A stretch of DNA of 62,868 nt. It comes from Flavobacteriaceae bacterium UBA2540 (GTDB taxonomy: Bacteria > Bacteroidota > Bacteroidia > Flavobacteriales > Flavobacteriaceae). The position numbers were made by a program, and so were the translations under genes. Shown here one piece after another: positions 1-7,845 of this stretch. Under the pieces are notes generated by a model. It saw nothing but the letters and a program-made list of their open reading frames with translations. It made no database searches and had not been told where the DNA came from. The stretch's first letter is position 1; each line of letters opens with the position of its first letter. The stretch spans positions 1 to 62,868 of the forward strand of contig DDMS01000021.1 in assembly GCA_002340765.1 (NCBI GenBank), given 5' to 3'.

Positions 1-48
1 GGCACGAGAAAAGAAGCACCAAAGCAGGTTATTAAAGCGATTGATTAG
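1..48 (+). CDS. C-terminal end of an unidentified protein (partial)
   Basis: Sixteen codons in frame 1 run from the window edge to a TAG at 46-48. The residues are mostly charged (GTRKEAPKQVIKAID). Too little is visible to name the product. It lies upstream of hmgA in the same orientation, with about 270 bases between, so it may belong to the same aromatic-catabolism neighbourhood, but this is inference. The reading frame could also be accidental. Confidence 0.45.
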   Translation, partial: GTRKEAPKQVIKAID

Positions 49-188
49 GAAGGGATTTTCAAAGTTCAGAATTTAATATTCAAAGTTTTGGATTCGTTTA
101 TGATAAAAAGTCCTGCTTTTATGAGAATTTCAAGTTCGTTAATGAGTTATAAAGCTTTTTCCTCAACTAAAAAGCAAACTACTTTTCC

Positions 189-196
189 TATCTTTG
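189..196 (+). promoter_or_regulatory. Possible -7 element TATCTTTG upstream of hmgA
   Basis: The octamer matches the Bacteroidota -7 consensus TAnnTTTG. No TTG was found at the usual 17-23 base distance upstream, so only half of the promoter is supported. It would give a leader of about 115 bases. The remaining sequence between 49 and 318 is AT-rich and shows no gene. Confidence 0.35.
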
Positions 197-318
197 TGCA
201 AATAACGAAATCGATTGAAGTTTTATTAATGTAGCATTTTACTAATGTAAAAATGGGTCAATTTTGTTACGGACTAAATTGCTATATCGTTTCATTAATT
301 CATAATTAAATTAAGACT

Positions 319-1473
319 ATGCCTTTTTACCATCAATTAGGAAAAATTCCACTGAAAAGACACACCCAATTCCGAAAAAAAGACGGGACATTATATTACG
401 AACAATTGTTTGGGACCATTGGTTTTGAAGGAATGTCAACCAATAGTTATCACGAACAAAGACCTACTATGGTCAAAGAAATTCGCAAACAATATTCTGT
501 AGCGCCAAAAATTGCCAAAGCAAATAATATCCAATCGTATCGTTTGAGAGGATTTCAAGTTTCACCTGAAAATGATTATTTGGAAAGTAGAAAAGTGTTA
601 CTGACGAACTCAGATTGTCATATAATTTTGGCAGCGCCAAAACAATCAACCCAAGATTATTTTTACAAAAATACTGATGCAGATGAGGTCATTTTTATTC
701 ATAAAGGATCAGGCAAACTAAGAACGCATTTGGGAAATATCGATTTTAAATATGGTGATTATTTGGTAATTCCGCGTGGAATTATTTATAAAATCGATTT
801 TGATACCACTGAAAACAGGTTGTTTATCGTAGAAAGTTATCACCCAATTTATACTCCTAAACGGTATAGAAACTGGTTCGGGCAATTGTTAGAACACGCT
901 CCTTTTTGTGAACGGGACATCAGAAGACCTTATGAATTAGAAACCAATAATGAATTGGGAGATTTTATCATCAAGGTAAAAAAACAAGGAGAAATCATAG
1001 AAATGGTGTATGCTTCTCATCCATTTGATGTGATTGGTTATGATGGCTACAATTATCCGTATGCATTTTCAATTCATGATTTTGAACCTATTACTGGGCG
1101 CATTCATCAACCACCACCAGTTCACCAAACGTTTGAAACGAGTGCTTTTGTGATTTGCAGTTTTGTGCCGCGTTTGTATGATTATCATCCACAGTCAATT
1201 CCTGCGCCATACAATCATAGTAATATTGATTCTGATGAGGTATTGTATTATGTTGATGGCGATTTTATGAGTAGAAACGACATTGAAGTAGGACATATTT
1301 CTCTGCATCCAGCAGGAATTCCTCATGGACCACATCCAGGAGCCACTGAAAGAAGTATTGGTAAAACTTCTACTGAAGAATTGGCTGTTATGGTGGATAC
1401 TTTTAAACCGCTGATGCTTACCGAAGAAGCTATGAAAATTGCGGATGAGAAGTATTATCAGTCGTGGCTATAA
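319..1473 (+). CDS. hmgA: Homogentisate 1,2-dioxygenase
   Basis: This non-haem iron enzyme opens the aromatic ring of homogentisate to maleylacetoacetate in tyrosine/phenylalanine breakdown in the cytoplasm. The 384-residue product has the cupin-like beta fold of the family. The metal/substrate region is recognisable: the stretch with YNHSNIDSDEVLYY near residues 300-312 holds the conserved Glu, and HPAGIPHGPHPG near 330-341 holds the conserved His residues. It is shorter than the proteobacterial and human enzymes (about 430-445 residues), as I recall for Bacteroidota forms. The ATG at 319 is the first in frame. hpd, the preceding pathway step, follows 166 bases downstream, but the gap holds a hairpin-forming inverted repeat pair, so co-transcription is not assured. 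Confidence 0.93.
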   Translation: MPFYHQLGKIPLKRHTQFRKKDGTLYYEQLFGTIGFEGMSTNSYHEQRPTMVKEIRKQYSVAPKIAKANNIQSYRLRGFQVSPENDYLESRKVLLTNSDCHIILAAPKQSTQDYFYKNTDADEVIFIHKGSGKLRTHLGNIDFKYGDYLVIPRGIIYKIDFDTTENRLFIVESYHPIYTPKRYRNWFGQLLEHAPFCERDIRRPYELETNNELGDFIIKVKKQGEIIEMVYASHPFDVIGYDGYNYPYAFSIHDFEPITGRIHQPPPVHQTFETSAFVICSFVPRLYDYHPQSIPAPYNHSNIDSDEVLYYVDGDFMSRNDIEVGHISLHPAGIPHGPHPGATERSIGKTSTEELAVMVDTFKPLMLTEEAMKIADEKYYQSWL

Positions 1474-1505
1474 GCCCATCCCAACCTTCCCAAAGGGAAG
1501 GAGTT
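1474..1505 (+). repeat. Palindromic intergenic repeat, copy 1 (inverted relative to copy 2)
   Basis: It starts immediately after the hmgA stop codon. It contains the hairpin CCTTCCCAAAGGGAAGG and, read on this strand, matches the reverse complement of the 1601-1632 copy at most positions. The element resembles a dispersed intergenic family I recall from Flavobacteriaceae (AGCCCACCCTAACC then a CCCTCCC/GGGAGGG palindrome). Confidence 0.7.
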
Positions 1506-1600
1506 CTCATCGTAAAGAAAAATATTTTTATGATGTAAAGTTGTTTAGTTCTTAAAAATTATCAATAAATAAATTAGAAATTCCAAATACCCAGTTTGGA

Positions 1601-1632
1601 GTTCCCTCCCTTTGGGAGGGTTAGGGTGGGCT
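1601..1632 (-). repeat. Palindromic intergenic repeat, copy 2
   Basis: This copy contains CCCTCCCTTTGGGAGGG followed by TTAGGGTGGGCT and ends eight bases before the hpd start codon. Together with copy 1 it forms an inverted pair enclosing 95 bases, which could fold into one long stem or act as back-to-back terminators between hmgA and hpd. Confidence 0.7.
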
Positions 1633-1639
1633 TTTAAAT

Positions 1640-2803
1640 ATGAAAAAATCAGAAATACAATCCGTAAACTACGGGTTAGAAAAAATTTTTGAAGGAGCAC
1701 AAGATTTTCTTCCATTATTAGGAACAGATTATGTAGAGTTTTATGTGGGGAATGCAAAACAGGCTGCCCATTTTTATAAAACTGCTTTTGGTTTTCAATC
1801 TCATGCTTATAAAGGTTTAGAAACGGGTTCAAAAGATGCTGTGAGTTATGTGTTAACACAAGATAAAATTAAATTAATTTTAACAACTCCCTTAAACAGT
1901 AAATCACCAATTAACGATCATATTGTAAAACATGGAGATGGCGTAAAAGTGATTGCGCTTTGGGTTGATGATGCAAAAAAGGCATACCAAGAAACCATTT
2001 CAAGAGGCGCAAAATCATATATGAGACCAACAGTAGAAAAAGATGAATTTGGCGAAGTTGTTCGTTCAGGAATTTTTACGTATGGAGAAACTGTTCATAT
2101 TTTTGTAGAGCGAAAAAATTATAAGGGAACTTTTTTACCCGGATTTACTAAATGGGAATCAGACTATAATCCGCCAGCTGCAGGATTAAAATTTATTGAT
2201 CATATGGTTGGAAATGTAGGCTGGAATCAAATGAATGTTTGGGTAAAGTGGTATGAAGATGTGATGGGTTTTGAAAACTTTTTATCTTTTGACGACAAAC
2301 AAATTCACACTGAATATTCTGCCCTAATGAGTAAAGTAATGTCGAATGGAAATGGTCGTATCAAATTTCCAATTAATGAACCTGCAGAAGGAAAAAAACG
2401 TTCTCAAATTGAAGAATATTTGGATTTTTATGAAGGTGCAGGTGTGCAACACATTGCAGTTGCCACTAATGACATCATTAAAACTGTAAGTCAATTAAAA
2501 GCAAATGGCGTTGAGTTTTTATCAACTCCCCCAGAATCTTATTATAAAGCAGTTCCAGAAAGATTAGAAGCTTTTAGTCACGAATTGAGAGAAGATATTG
2601 AAAAATTAAAAGCTCTTGGAATCATGATTGATGCAGATGAAGAAGGGTATTTATTGCAAATTTTCACAAAACCAGTGGAAGACAGGCCTACGTTATTTTT
2701 TGAAATCATTCAAAGAATGGGTGCCAAAGGTTTTGGTGCAGGAAATTTTAAGGCATTGTTTGAATCTATTGAAAGAGAACAAGCGAAAAGAGGAACGCTA
2801 TAA
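1640..2803 (+). CDS. hpd: 4-Hydroxyphenylpyruvate dioxygenase
   Basis: It converts 4-hydroxyphenylpyruvate to homogentisate, feeding the enzyme encoded just upstream. The 387-residue protein has two vicinal-oxygen-chelate domains. The iron ligands of the C-terminal domain can be placed: His near residue 189 (IDHMVGNV), His near 271 (GVQHIAVATND) and Glu near 355 (LFFEIIQRMG), followed by the family tail GAGNFKALFESIEREQ. The length is normal. The ATG at 1640 is close behind the repeat element and no better start is visible. Fumarylacetoacetase and maleylacetoacetate isomerase, needed to finish the pathway, are not in this window. Confidence 0.95.
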   Translation: MKKSEIQSVNYGLEKIFEGAQDFLPLLGTDYVEFYVGNAKQAAHFYKTAFGFQSHAYKGLETGSKDAVSYVLTQDKIKLILTTPLNSKSPINDHIVKHGDGVKVIALWVDDAKKAYQETISRGAKSYMRPTVEKDEFGEVVRSGIFTYGETVHIFVERKNYKGTFLPGFTKWESDYNPPAAGLKFIDHMVGNVGWNQMNVWVKWYEDVMGFENFLSFDDKQIHTEYSALMSKVMSNGNGRIKFPINEPAEGKKRSQIEEYLDFYEGAGVQHIAVATNDIIKTVSQLKANGVEFLSTPPESYYKAVPERLEAFSHELREDIEKLKALGIMIDADEEGYLLQIFTKPVEDRPTLFFEIIQRMGAKGFGAGNFKALFESIEREQAKRGTL

Positions 2804-2869
2804 GGTTCAATATTTAAAGTTTTAAATTCAAAGTTTTGGGGGATGTCAAATCTATTTTCTTGATTCTCT

Positions 2870-2877
2870 TATCTTTG
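2870..2877 (+). promoter_or_regulatory. -7 element TATCTTTG before tryptophan 2,3-dioxygenase
   Basis: It is an exact match to TAnnTTTG, 25 bases before the ATG at 2903, implying a short leader. No well-spaced TTG is seen upstream. Its presence suggests that the dioxygenase has its own promoter rather than depending on hpd. Confidence 0.45.
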
Positions 2878-2902
2878 TTTTACAATTTAGATTCTTACTA
2901 AA

Positions 2903-3820
2903 ATGAACAAAGACGAAATTTTAAAAGCAATCGAAGAAAAATACAACGAATTGGGGGTTCCAGTTGATGCGATGTTAGAGGGGTTGTTGTGGAGTACACC
3001 CATCACGTATTGGGATTATATTCAAACTGATGCTTTGCTAGGATTACAAATTCCAAGAACCACACAACCAGATGAAATGGTGTTTATCATGTATCATCAA
3101 GTCAACGAATTGTTGTTTAAAATGGTTTTGTGGGAAATAGATCAAGTTGCAAAAACAACGGATGTTTCTGCGGATAAATTTACGATGCATTTAGGCAGAA
3201 TCAGTCGTTATTTTGACATGTTGTGCAGTTCTTTTTCAGTGCTGGCCGAAGGAATGGAACCTGAACAATATCTGAAATTTAGAAATACCTTGACACCTGC
3301 AAGCGGATTTCAAAGTGCGCAATATCGCAAAATCGAATTTGCTTCTACAGAATTAATCAATCTGATTGATGCACGTTTTCGAGAAACTATTGATAGAAAT
3401 TCTTCTTTTAGAAATGCTTACAATCATTTGTATTGGCAAGCTGCAGGAAAAAACTATACCACAGGACAAAAATCAACCTTATTAAATCTTTTTGAAAAAA
3501 AATATTTGGGGGATTTTATTGATTTTATGGAGGATTATAATAATATTAATTTATCAAAAAAATTCAAACAATTACCCAAAGAAGTGCAGCAAAATGAAAG
3601 TTTGATAAAAGCGATGCGTCATTATGATTATACTGTAAATGTAAAATGGGTGATGGCACATTACAATGCTGCAGCCAAATATTTGGGCGGGAATGACAAA
3701 GATTTGGAAGCTACAGGTGGCAGTAGTTGGCGAAAATACATGCATCCAAAATACCAACGTAGAATTTTTTACCCCTATTTATGGAGTGAAGACGAACTGA
3801 AAAATTGGGGTATTTTTTAA
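2903..3820 (+). CDS. kynA: Tryptophan 2,3-dioxygenase
   Basis: This haem enzyme opens the indole ring of L-tryptophan to N-formylkynurenine, the first step of the kynurenine pathway. The 305-residue product is all-helical and carries family blocks: DEMVFIMYHQVNELLFKMVLWEID near residues 55-80, with the distal-side His in YHQ, and FRNTLTPASGFQSAQYRKIE near 130-150. The proximal haem His is probably the one in KWVMAHYNAA near 252. The start at 2903 is the first ATG after a -7 element. It sits beside hmgA and hpd, giving an aromatic amino acid catabolism block. No kynureninase or formamidase is visible nearby. Confidence 0.92.
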   Translation: MNKDEILKAIEEKYNELGVPVDAMLEGLLWSTPITYWDYIQTDALLGLQIPRTTQPDEMVFIMYHQVNELLFKMVLWEIDQVAKTTDVSADKFTMHLGRISRYFDMLCSSFSVLAEGMEPEQYLKFRNTLTPASGFQSAQYRKIEFASTELINLIDARFRETIDRNSSFRNAYNHLYWQAAGKNYTTGQKSTLLNLFEKKYLGDFIDFMEDYNNINLSKKFKQLPKEVQQNESLIKAMRHYDYTVNVKWVMAHYNAAAKYLGGNDKDLEATGGSSWRKYMHPKYQRRIFYPYLWSEDELKNWGIF

Positions 3821-3873
3821 ATATTAAAAAATTGTAAAAAAGTCATTATCAAGTTTGTTTTTATTGATTTTTT

Positions 3874-3881
3874 TATTTTTG
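3874..3881 (+). promoter_or_regulatory. Possible promoter of the DUF3108 gene (-7 TATTTTTG)
   Basis: TATTTTTG at 3874-3881 matches TAnnTTTG. A TTTG at 3854-3857 lies 16 bases upstream, slightly closer than the usual spacing. It is 43 bases before the preferred start at 3924. Confidence 0.4.
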
Positions 3882-3923
3882 GAACAGTAATTGTCACTCC
3901 TTTTTTATATGTTTGATTTCAAT

Positions 3924-4691
3924 ATGAAAAAGCACCTAACAATTTTTTTATTTCTTTCGTTTTTGACAGCTCAAGGTCAAGAACAAAAACCTGCTTTTAA
4001 AAGTGGAGAATGGCTTCGTTATAAAATGAGTTATAGCGGTTTTTTAAGAGCCGGAACAGCTGTTTTAGAAGTGGAAGAAAAAGAATATCAAGGTAAAAAA
4101 GTATTTCACACAAAAGGCACAGGTTGGACTTCAGGAATGATCAAATGGTTTTTTGAAGTAGAAGATTATTATGAATCTTATTTTGATAAAGAAAACATAA
4201 AACCATATGTTTTCAAAAGAGAGATTTACGAAGGAGGCTATAAAAAGCATACGATAACTTCATTTAATCATGATGTAAGAAAAGCCTATGTGCAGGATTT
4301 TACACTCCAAAGAGATACTTCAGTGGCATTTTACAAAGTTCAAGACATGCTTTCCTCTTTTTATTATTTAAGAAGTTTGGATGTTTCTAAAATTAAAGCT
4401 GGAGATGAAATAAAATTAGACATGTTTTTTGATGATGAAACATTTCCTTTTAAACTTAAGTTTTTAGGAAAACAAACCATCAGAACACATTTTGGCAAAA
4501 TAGAAACATTGGTTTTCAGGCCATATGTTATATCAGGAAGGGTTTTTAAAGAGCAAGAAAGTATTACTTTATGGATTTCTGATGACGCGAATAAAATCCC
4601 TGTTAAATTAAGAGCTGATTTAAGAGTAGGTTCTTTGACTGCTGAGCTTGAGGAATTTAGAGGCTTAGCAGGTCCTTTTTTAAAGAAGTAA
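3924..4691 (+). CDS. DUF3108 family exported protein
   Basis: I recognise a DUF3108-type protein of 255 residues; its biochemical role is unknown to me. The start at 3924 is chosen because it gives a clean signal peptide (MKKHLTIFLFLSFLTAQGQ), whereas the longer frame from 3891 puts an unrelated segment in front. The mature part is beta-rich, with the family-type opening EWLRYKMSYSGFLRAGTAVLEV and a central block about ketone-like 'KIETLVFRPYVISGRVF'. It is probably periplasmic or on the outer membrane periplasmic face. The following M23 peptidase gene is 102 bases downstream with its own -7 element. Confidence 0.8.
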   Translation: MKKHLTIFLFLSFLTAQGQEQKPAFKSGEWLRYKMSYSGFLRAGTAVLEVEEKEYQGKKVFHTKGTGWTSGMIKWFFEVEDYYESYFDKENIKPYVFKREIYEGGYKKHTITSFNHDVRKAYVQDFTLQRDTSVAFYKVQDMLSSFYYLRSLDVSKIKAGDEIKLDMFFDDETFPFKLKFLGKQTIRTHFGKIETLVFRPYVISGRVFKEQESITLWISDDANKIPVKLRADLRVGSLTAELEEFRGLAGPFLKK

Positions 4692-4759
4692 AAAAAAAAT
4701 TTAACAAAATCATAATGACAACTTATCCAATTCAATTTAGGATAAATCAATTTTATTTG

Positions 4760-4767
4760 TACTTTTG
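4760..4767 (+). promoter_or_regulatory. -7 element TACTTTTG before the M23 peptidase gene
   Basis: It is an exact match to TAnnTTTG, 26 bases before the TTG start at 4794. No TTG lies at the expected upstream distance. Confidence 0.4.
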
Positions 4768-4793
4768 AAAAATTATCAAAAAGTCAGTAATTC

Positions 4794-6059
4794 TTGAAAA
4801 AATTAGCATTTTTAGTGGTTCTTGTCATTTCTTTTTCATCTTGTAACAATGTTGAAAAAAAAGAAAGTGAAGCTAAGAAAGCAAAAAAATCTGAATTTCG
4901 ATTTGGCTATAAATTAGATGATTATAACGTAATTCAGGATACCATAAAAAATGGAGAAAGTTTTGGAGTGATACTAGACAGACACCATGTTTTATACCCT
5001 CAAATTAGTGATATTGCTACTTCTGTAAAAGAAGTTTTTGATGTTACAAAAGTTAAAGCAGGAAAACCATACACTATTTTAACAAGCAAAGATTCTATTC
5101 AAAAAGCACAGGTTTTTATTTATAAACATGGTAATGGTAAGGCCACTGTATTAGATTTTAAAGACTCAATCATCACGGCAAAGCTCCACCAAAAACCTAT
5201 AAAAATTGTCGAAAAAATTGCAACAGGTGTTATCAATTATAACCTTTCGGTGACTATGGATAGTTTAGGATTGAAACCAAATTTAACATGGGAAGTTGCT
5301 GATATTTATGCTTGGACGTTGGATTTTTATAGATTGCAAAAAGGAGATTCATTCAAGATTGTTTATGAAGAAAAATTCATAGATGATACCATTCATGCAG
5401 GTTATGGAAAAATAAAATCTGCAGTTTTTAAGCATAATGGGAAAAAATTATATGCATTCCGTTTTTTAACAGATTCTATCAAAGGTAAAGCAGAATATTA
5501 TAACGAACTTGGAAATATGTTGCGTAGTCAGTTTTTGAAAGCACCCATTAAATTCCAATATCGTATTTCATCAAGATACAATTTAAACAGAAGAATTGCT
5601 TTGTATGGAAACATTGCAAGACCTCACAAAGGAACAGATTTTGCGGCAAATTATGGTACTCCAATCATTGCAACAGCAAGTGGTACAGTAATAGAATCTG
5701 CCATGAAAGGTGGAAACGGAAACTATGTGAAAATAAAACACAATAGCACATACACGACTCAATATTTGCATATGAGTAAACGAAAAGTAAAAGTCGGTGA
5801 ATATGTAAGGCAAGGAGATGTGATTGGTTGGGTTGGAATGACAGGAAATACCTCAGGGCCACATGTGTGTTATCGTTTTTGGAAATTTGGACAACAAGTA
5901 GACCCTTTTCGTGAAAAATTACCTACAGCACAACCAATAGATCAAAGTGTAAAACCAAGATTTTTACAGTTTATTGCCCCTTTAAAATATCAGTTAGACA
6001 ACAAAAAAAAGCCAACAAGAAAACCAGACAATATCACAGAAACGATTGCAAAAAAATAA
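4794..6059 (+). CDS. M23 family murein endopeptidase lipoprotein (MepM/LytM-like)
   Basis: This is a predicted peptidoglycan peptidase anchored as a lipoprotein. The TTG at 4794 is preferred because it yields a lipobox signal (MKKLAFLVVLVISFSSC, Cys near residue 17); no nearby ATG keeps it. Residues 40-250 form the N-terminal region found before LytM domains. The catalytic domain begins with HKGTDFA (zinc-ligand His near 278 and Asp near 282) and ends with GPHVCYRFW. The second catalytic pair reads His-Val-Cys instead of the textbook His-x-His; I recall this form from other Bacteroidota homologues, so it need not mean inactivity. pgi follows three bases after the stop, so the two are probably co-transcribed. 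Confidence 0.88.
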   Translation: MKKLAFLVVLVISFSSCNNVEKKESEAKKAKKSEFRFGYKLDDYNVIQDTIKNGESFGVILDRHHVLYPQISDIATSVKEVFDVTKVKAGKPYTILTSKDSIQKAQVFIYKHGNGKATVLDFKDSIITAKLHQKPIKIVEKIATGVINYNLSVTMDSLGLKPNLTWEVADIYAWTLDFYRLQKGDSFKIVYEEKFIDDTIHAGYGKIKSAVFKHNGKKLYAFRFLTDSIKGKAEYYNELGNMLRSQFLKAPIKFQYRISSRYNLNRRIALYGNIARPHKGTDFAANYGTPIIATASGTVIESAMKGGNGNYVKIKHNSTYTTQYLHMSKRKVKVGEYVRQGDVIGWVGMTGNTSGPHVCYRFWKFGQQVDPFREKLPTAQPIDQSVKPRFLQFIAPLKYQLDNKKKPTRKPDNITETIAKK

Positions 6060-6062
6060 CAA

Positions 6063-7631
6063 ATGAGTCTACATAATATCAATCCAACCAAAACACTTTC
6101 TTGGAAAAAACTTAGAAATCATTTTCAAGATATTCAACATACAACCATCAAAGAATACTATAGAGACCCAAATAGAAAACAAGATTTTTCTATTCAATTT
6201 CAGGATGTATTCGTTGATTTTTCAAAAAATAGGATTTCTAAAGAAACCATTTCATTGTTAGTAAATTTAGCCAAAGAAGTTGGTTTGAAAGAAGCTATTG
6301 AAAGTCAATTTACGGGTGAAGTTATCAATGTAACTGAAAACAGAGCGGTTTTGCATGCGGCTTTGCGCAGCAATTCTGAGGAACCAATTTTGGTAGATGG
6401 AAAAAACATCAAACCTCAAATTCAGTCTGCACTTCGAAAAATAAAGAGTTTTACCAATAAAGTAACCTCTGGAAAATGGAAAGGATATACAGGAAAACCA
6501 GTAACTGATATCGTAAATATTGGAATTGGCGGTTCTGATTTAGGACCAGATATGATTGTGGAATCTTTAAAATTCTATAAAAATCAGTTACATACTCATT
6601 TTGTATCAAATGTTGATGGAGATCATGTTTCTGAAGTAATTAAAAAATTGAATCCAGAAACGACACTTTTTGTGATTGTATCAAAAACATTTACCACACA
6701 AGAAACACTTTCAAATGCAGAAACCATTAAAAATTGGTTTTTAAAATCAGCTACTATTTTTGATATTCCAAAACATTTTGTGGCAGTTTCTACCAATTTA
6801 GAAGCCATTGACAATTTCGGAATTTCAAAAGAAAATGTTTTCCCTATGTGGGATTGGGTTGGAGGTCGATTTTCATTATGGTCAGCAGTGGGGTTATCTA
6901 TTAGTTTGTCTGTTGGTTTTGAAAATTACAAAGCACTTTTAGATGGTGCAGAAGCTATGGATATCCATTTCAGAAACGAAGATTTTGAACAAAATATTCC
7001 AGTAATTTTAGCATTAATTAGTGTTTGGTATAATAATTTTTATAACGCTGAAACAGAAGCTGTGCTGCCCTATTCACAATATTTATCAAAACTTCCTGCC
7101 TATTTACAGCAAGCCATTATGGAAAGTAATGGAAAAGGAGTGGATAGAAATGGGGATAAAATTGATTATCAAACAGGCACGATTGTTTGGGGAAGTACAG
7201 GAACCAATATGCAACATGCTTTTATGCAATTGGTGCATCAAGGAACAAAATTAGTTCCTGCTGATTTTATTGGATATAAGGAGTCTTTATATGGATTGAA
7301 AGATCATCACAAAAAGCTGATGGCAAATTTATATGGTCAAATGGATGCTTTGGCTTTTGGTAAAACAGCAGAAGAAGTGCACTTGGAATTAAAATCTTCG
7401 GGCAAAGAGGATAAAATCTCAACGTTGTTACCTTTCAAAGTTTTTGAAGGAAATAGACCAAGCAACGCAATTCTTATTGACAAGCTTACACCTGAATCTT
7501 TGGGTAAATTAGTCGCTTTGTATGAACATAAAATTTTCACTCAGGGGATTTTATGGAATATTTACAGTTATGACCAATTTGGAGTTGAATTAGGCAAAGA
7601 ATTGGCCAACAAGTTGTTGAAAAATCAATAA
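6063..7631 (+). CDS. pgi: Glucose-6-phosphate isomerase
   Basis: This glycolytic enzyme interconverts glucose 6-phosphate and fructose 6-phosphate. The 522-residue protein shows the SIS-type sugar-phosphate site (NIGIGGSDLGPDM near 150), the active-site block ESNGKGVDRNG near 355, NMQHAFMQLVHQGT with the catalytic His near 388, and the C-terminal signature YDQFGVELGKELA near 505-517. It is slightly shorter than the common ~547 residues. The gene starts three bases after the M23 peptidase stop. Confidence 0.96.
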   Translation: MSLHNINPTKTLSWKKLRNHFQDIQHTTIKEYYRDPNRKQDFSIQFQDVFVDFSKNRISKETISLLVNLAKEVGLKEAIESQFTGEVINVTENRAVLHAALRSNSEEPILVDGKNIKPQIQSALRKIKSFTNKVTSGKWKGYTGKPVTDIVNIGIGGSDLGPDMIVESLKFYKNQLHTHFVSNVDGDHVSEVIKKLNPETTLFVIVSKTFTTQETLSNAETIKNWFLKSATIFDIPKHFVAVSTNLEAIDNFGISKENVFPMWDWVGGRFSLWSAVGLSISLSVGFENYKALLDGAEAMDIHFRNEDFEQNIPVILALISVWYNNFYNAETEAVLPYSQYLSKLPAYLQQAIMESNGKGVDRNGDKIDYQTGTIVWGSTGTNMQHAFMQLVHQGTKLVPADFIGYKESLYGLKDHHKKLMANLYGQMDALAFGKTAEEVHLELKSSGKEDKISTLLPFKVFEGNRPSNAILIDKLTPESLGKLVALYEHKIFTQGILWNIYSYDQFGVELGKELANKLLKNQ

Positions 7632-7781
7632 ATAATCCTTTCTACTTTCAATAAAACAAAATTTAACGAATTCCTAAAAATTTGTTAATAAACCTGTTTA
7701 TAACTAACATGTTGATTACTAATCATTAACATCCTTTTTATTTATCTTAATTTCTTGTTAAAACTTAACATTAAATTAACA

Positions 7782-7809
7782 TTGCAATACGGCAAAAGCA
7801 TGAATTTTG
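7782..7809 (+). promoter_or_regulatory. Probable promoter of the Oar-like TonB receptor
   Basis: TTG at 7782-7784 is separated by 17 bases from GAATTTTG at 7802-7809, one base off the TAnnTTTG consensus. It lies 37 bases before the ATG at 7846. The rest of the 214-base gap after pgi is AT-rich with no gene seen. Confidence 0.45.
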
Positions 7810-7845
7810 CAGAACATTTTTTAACTTAAAAATAAATTCAAAACA

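Noticed and set aside
1545..1859. 104-codon open frame on the minus strand
   Set aside because: It reads through the palindromic repeat (AHPNPPKGRELQTG is a familiar spurious translation) and overlaps the start of hpd on the opposite strand.
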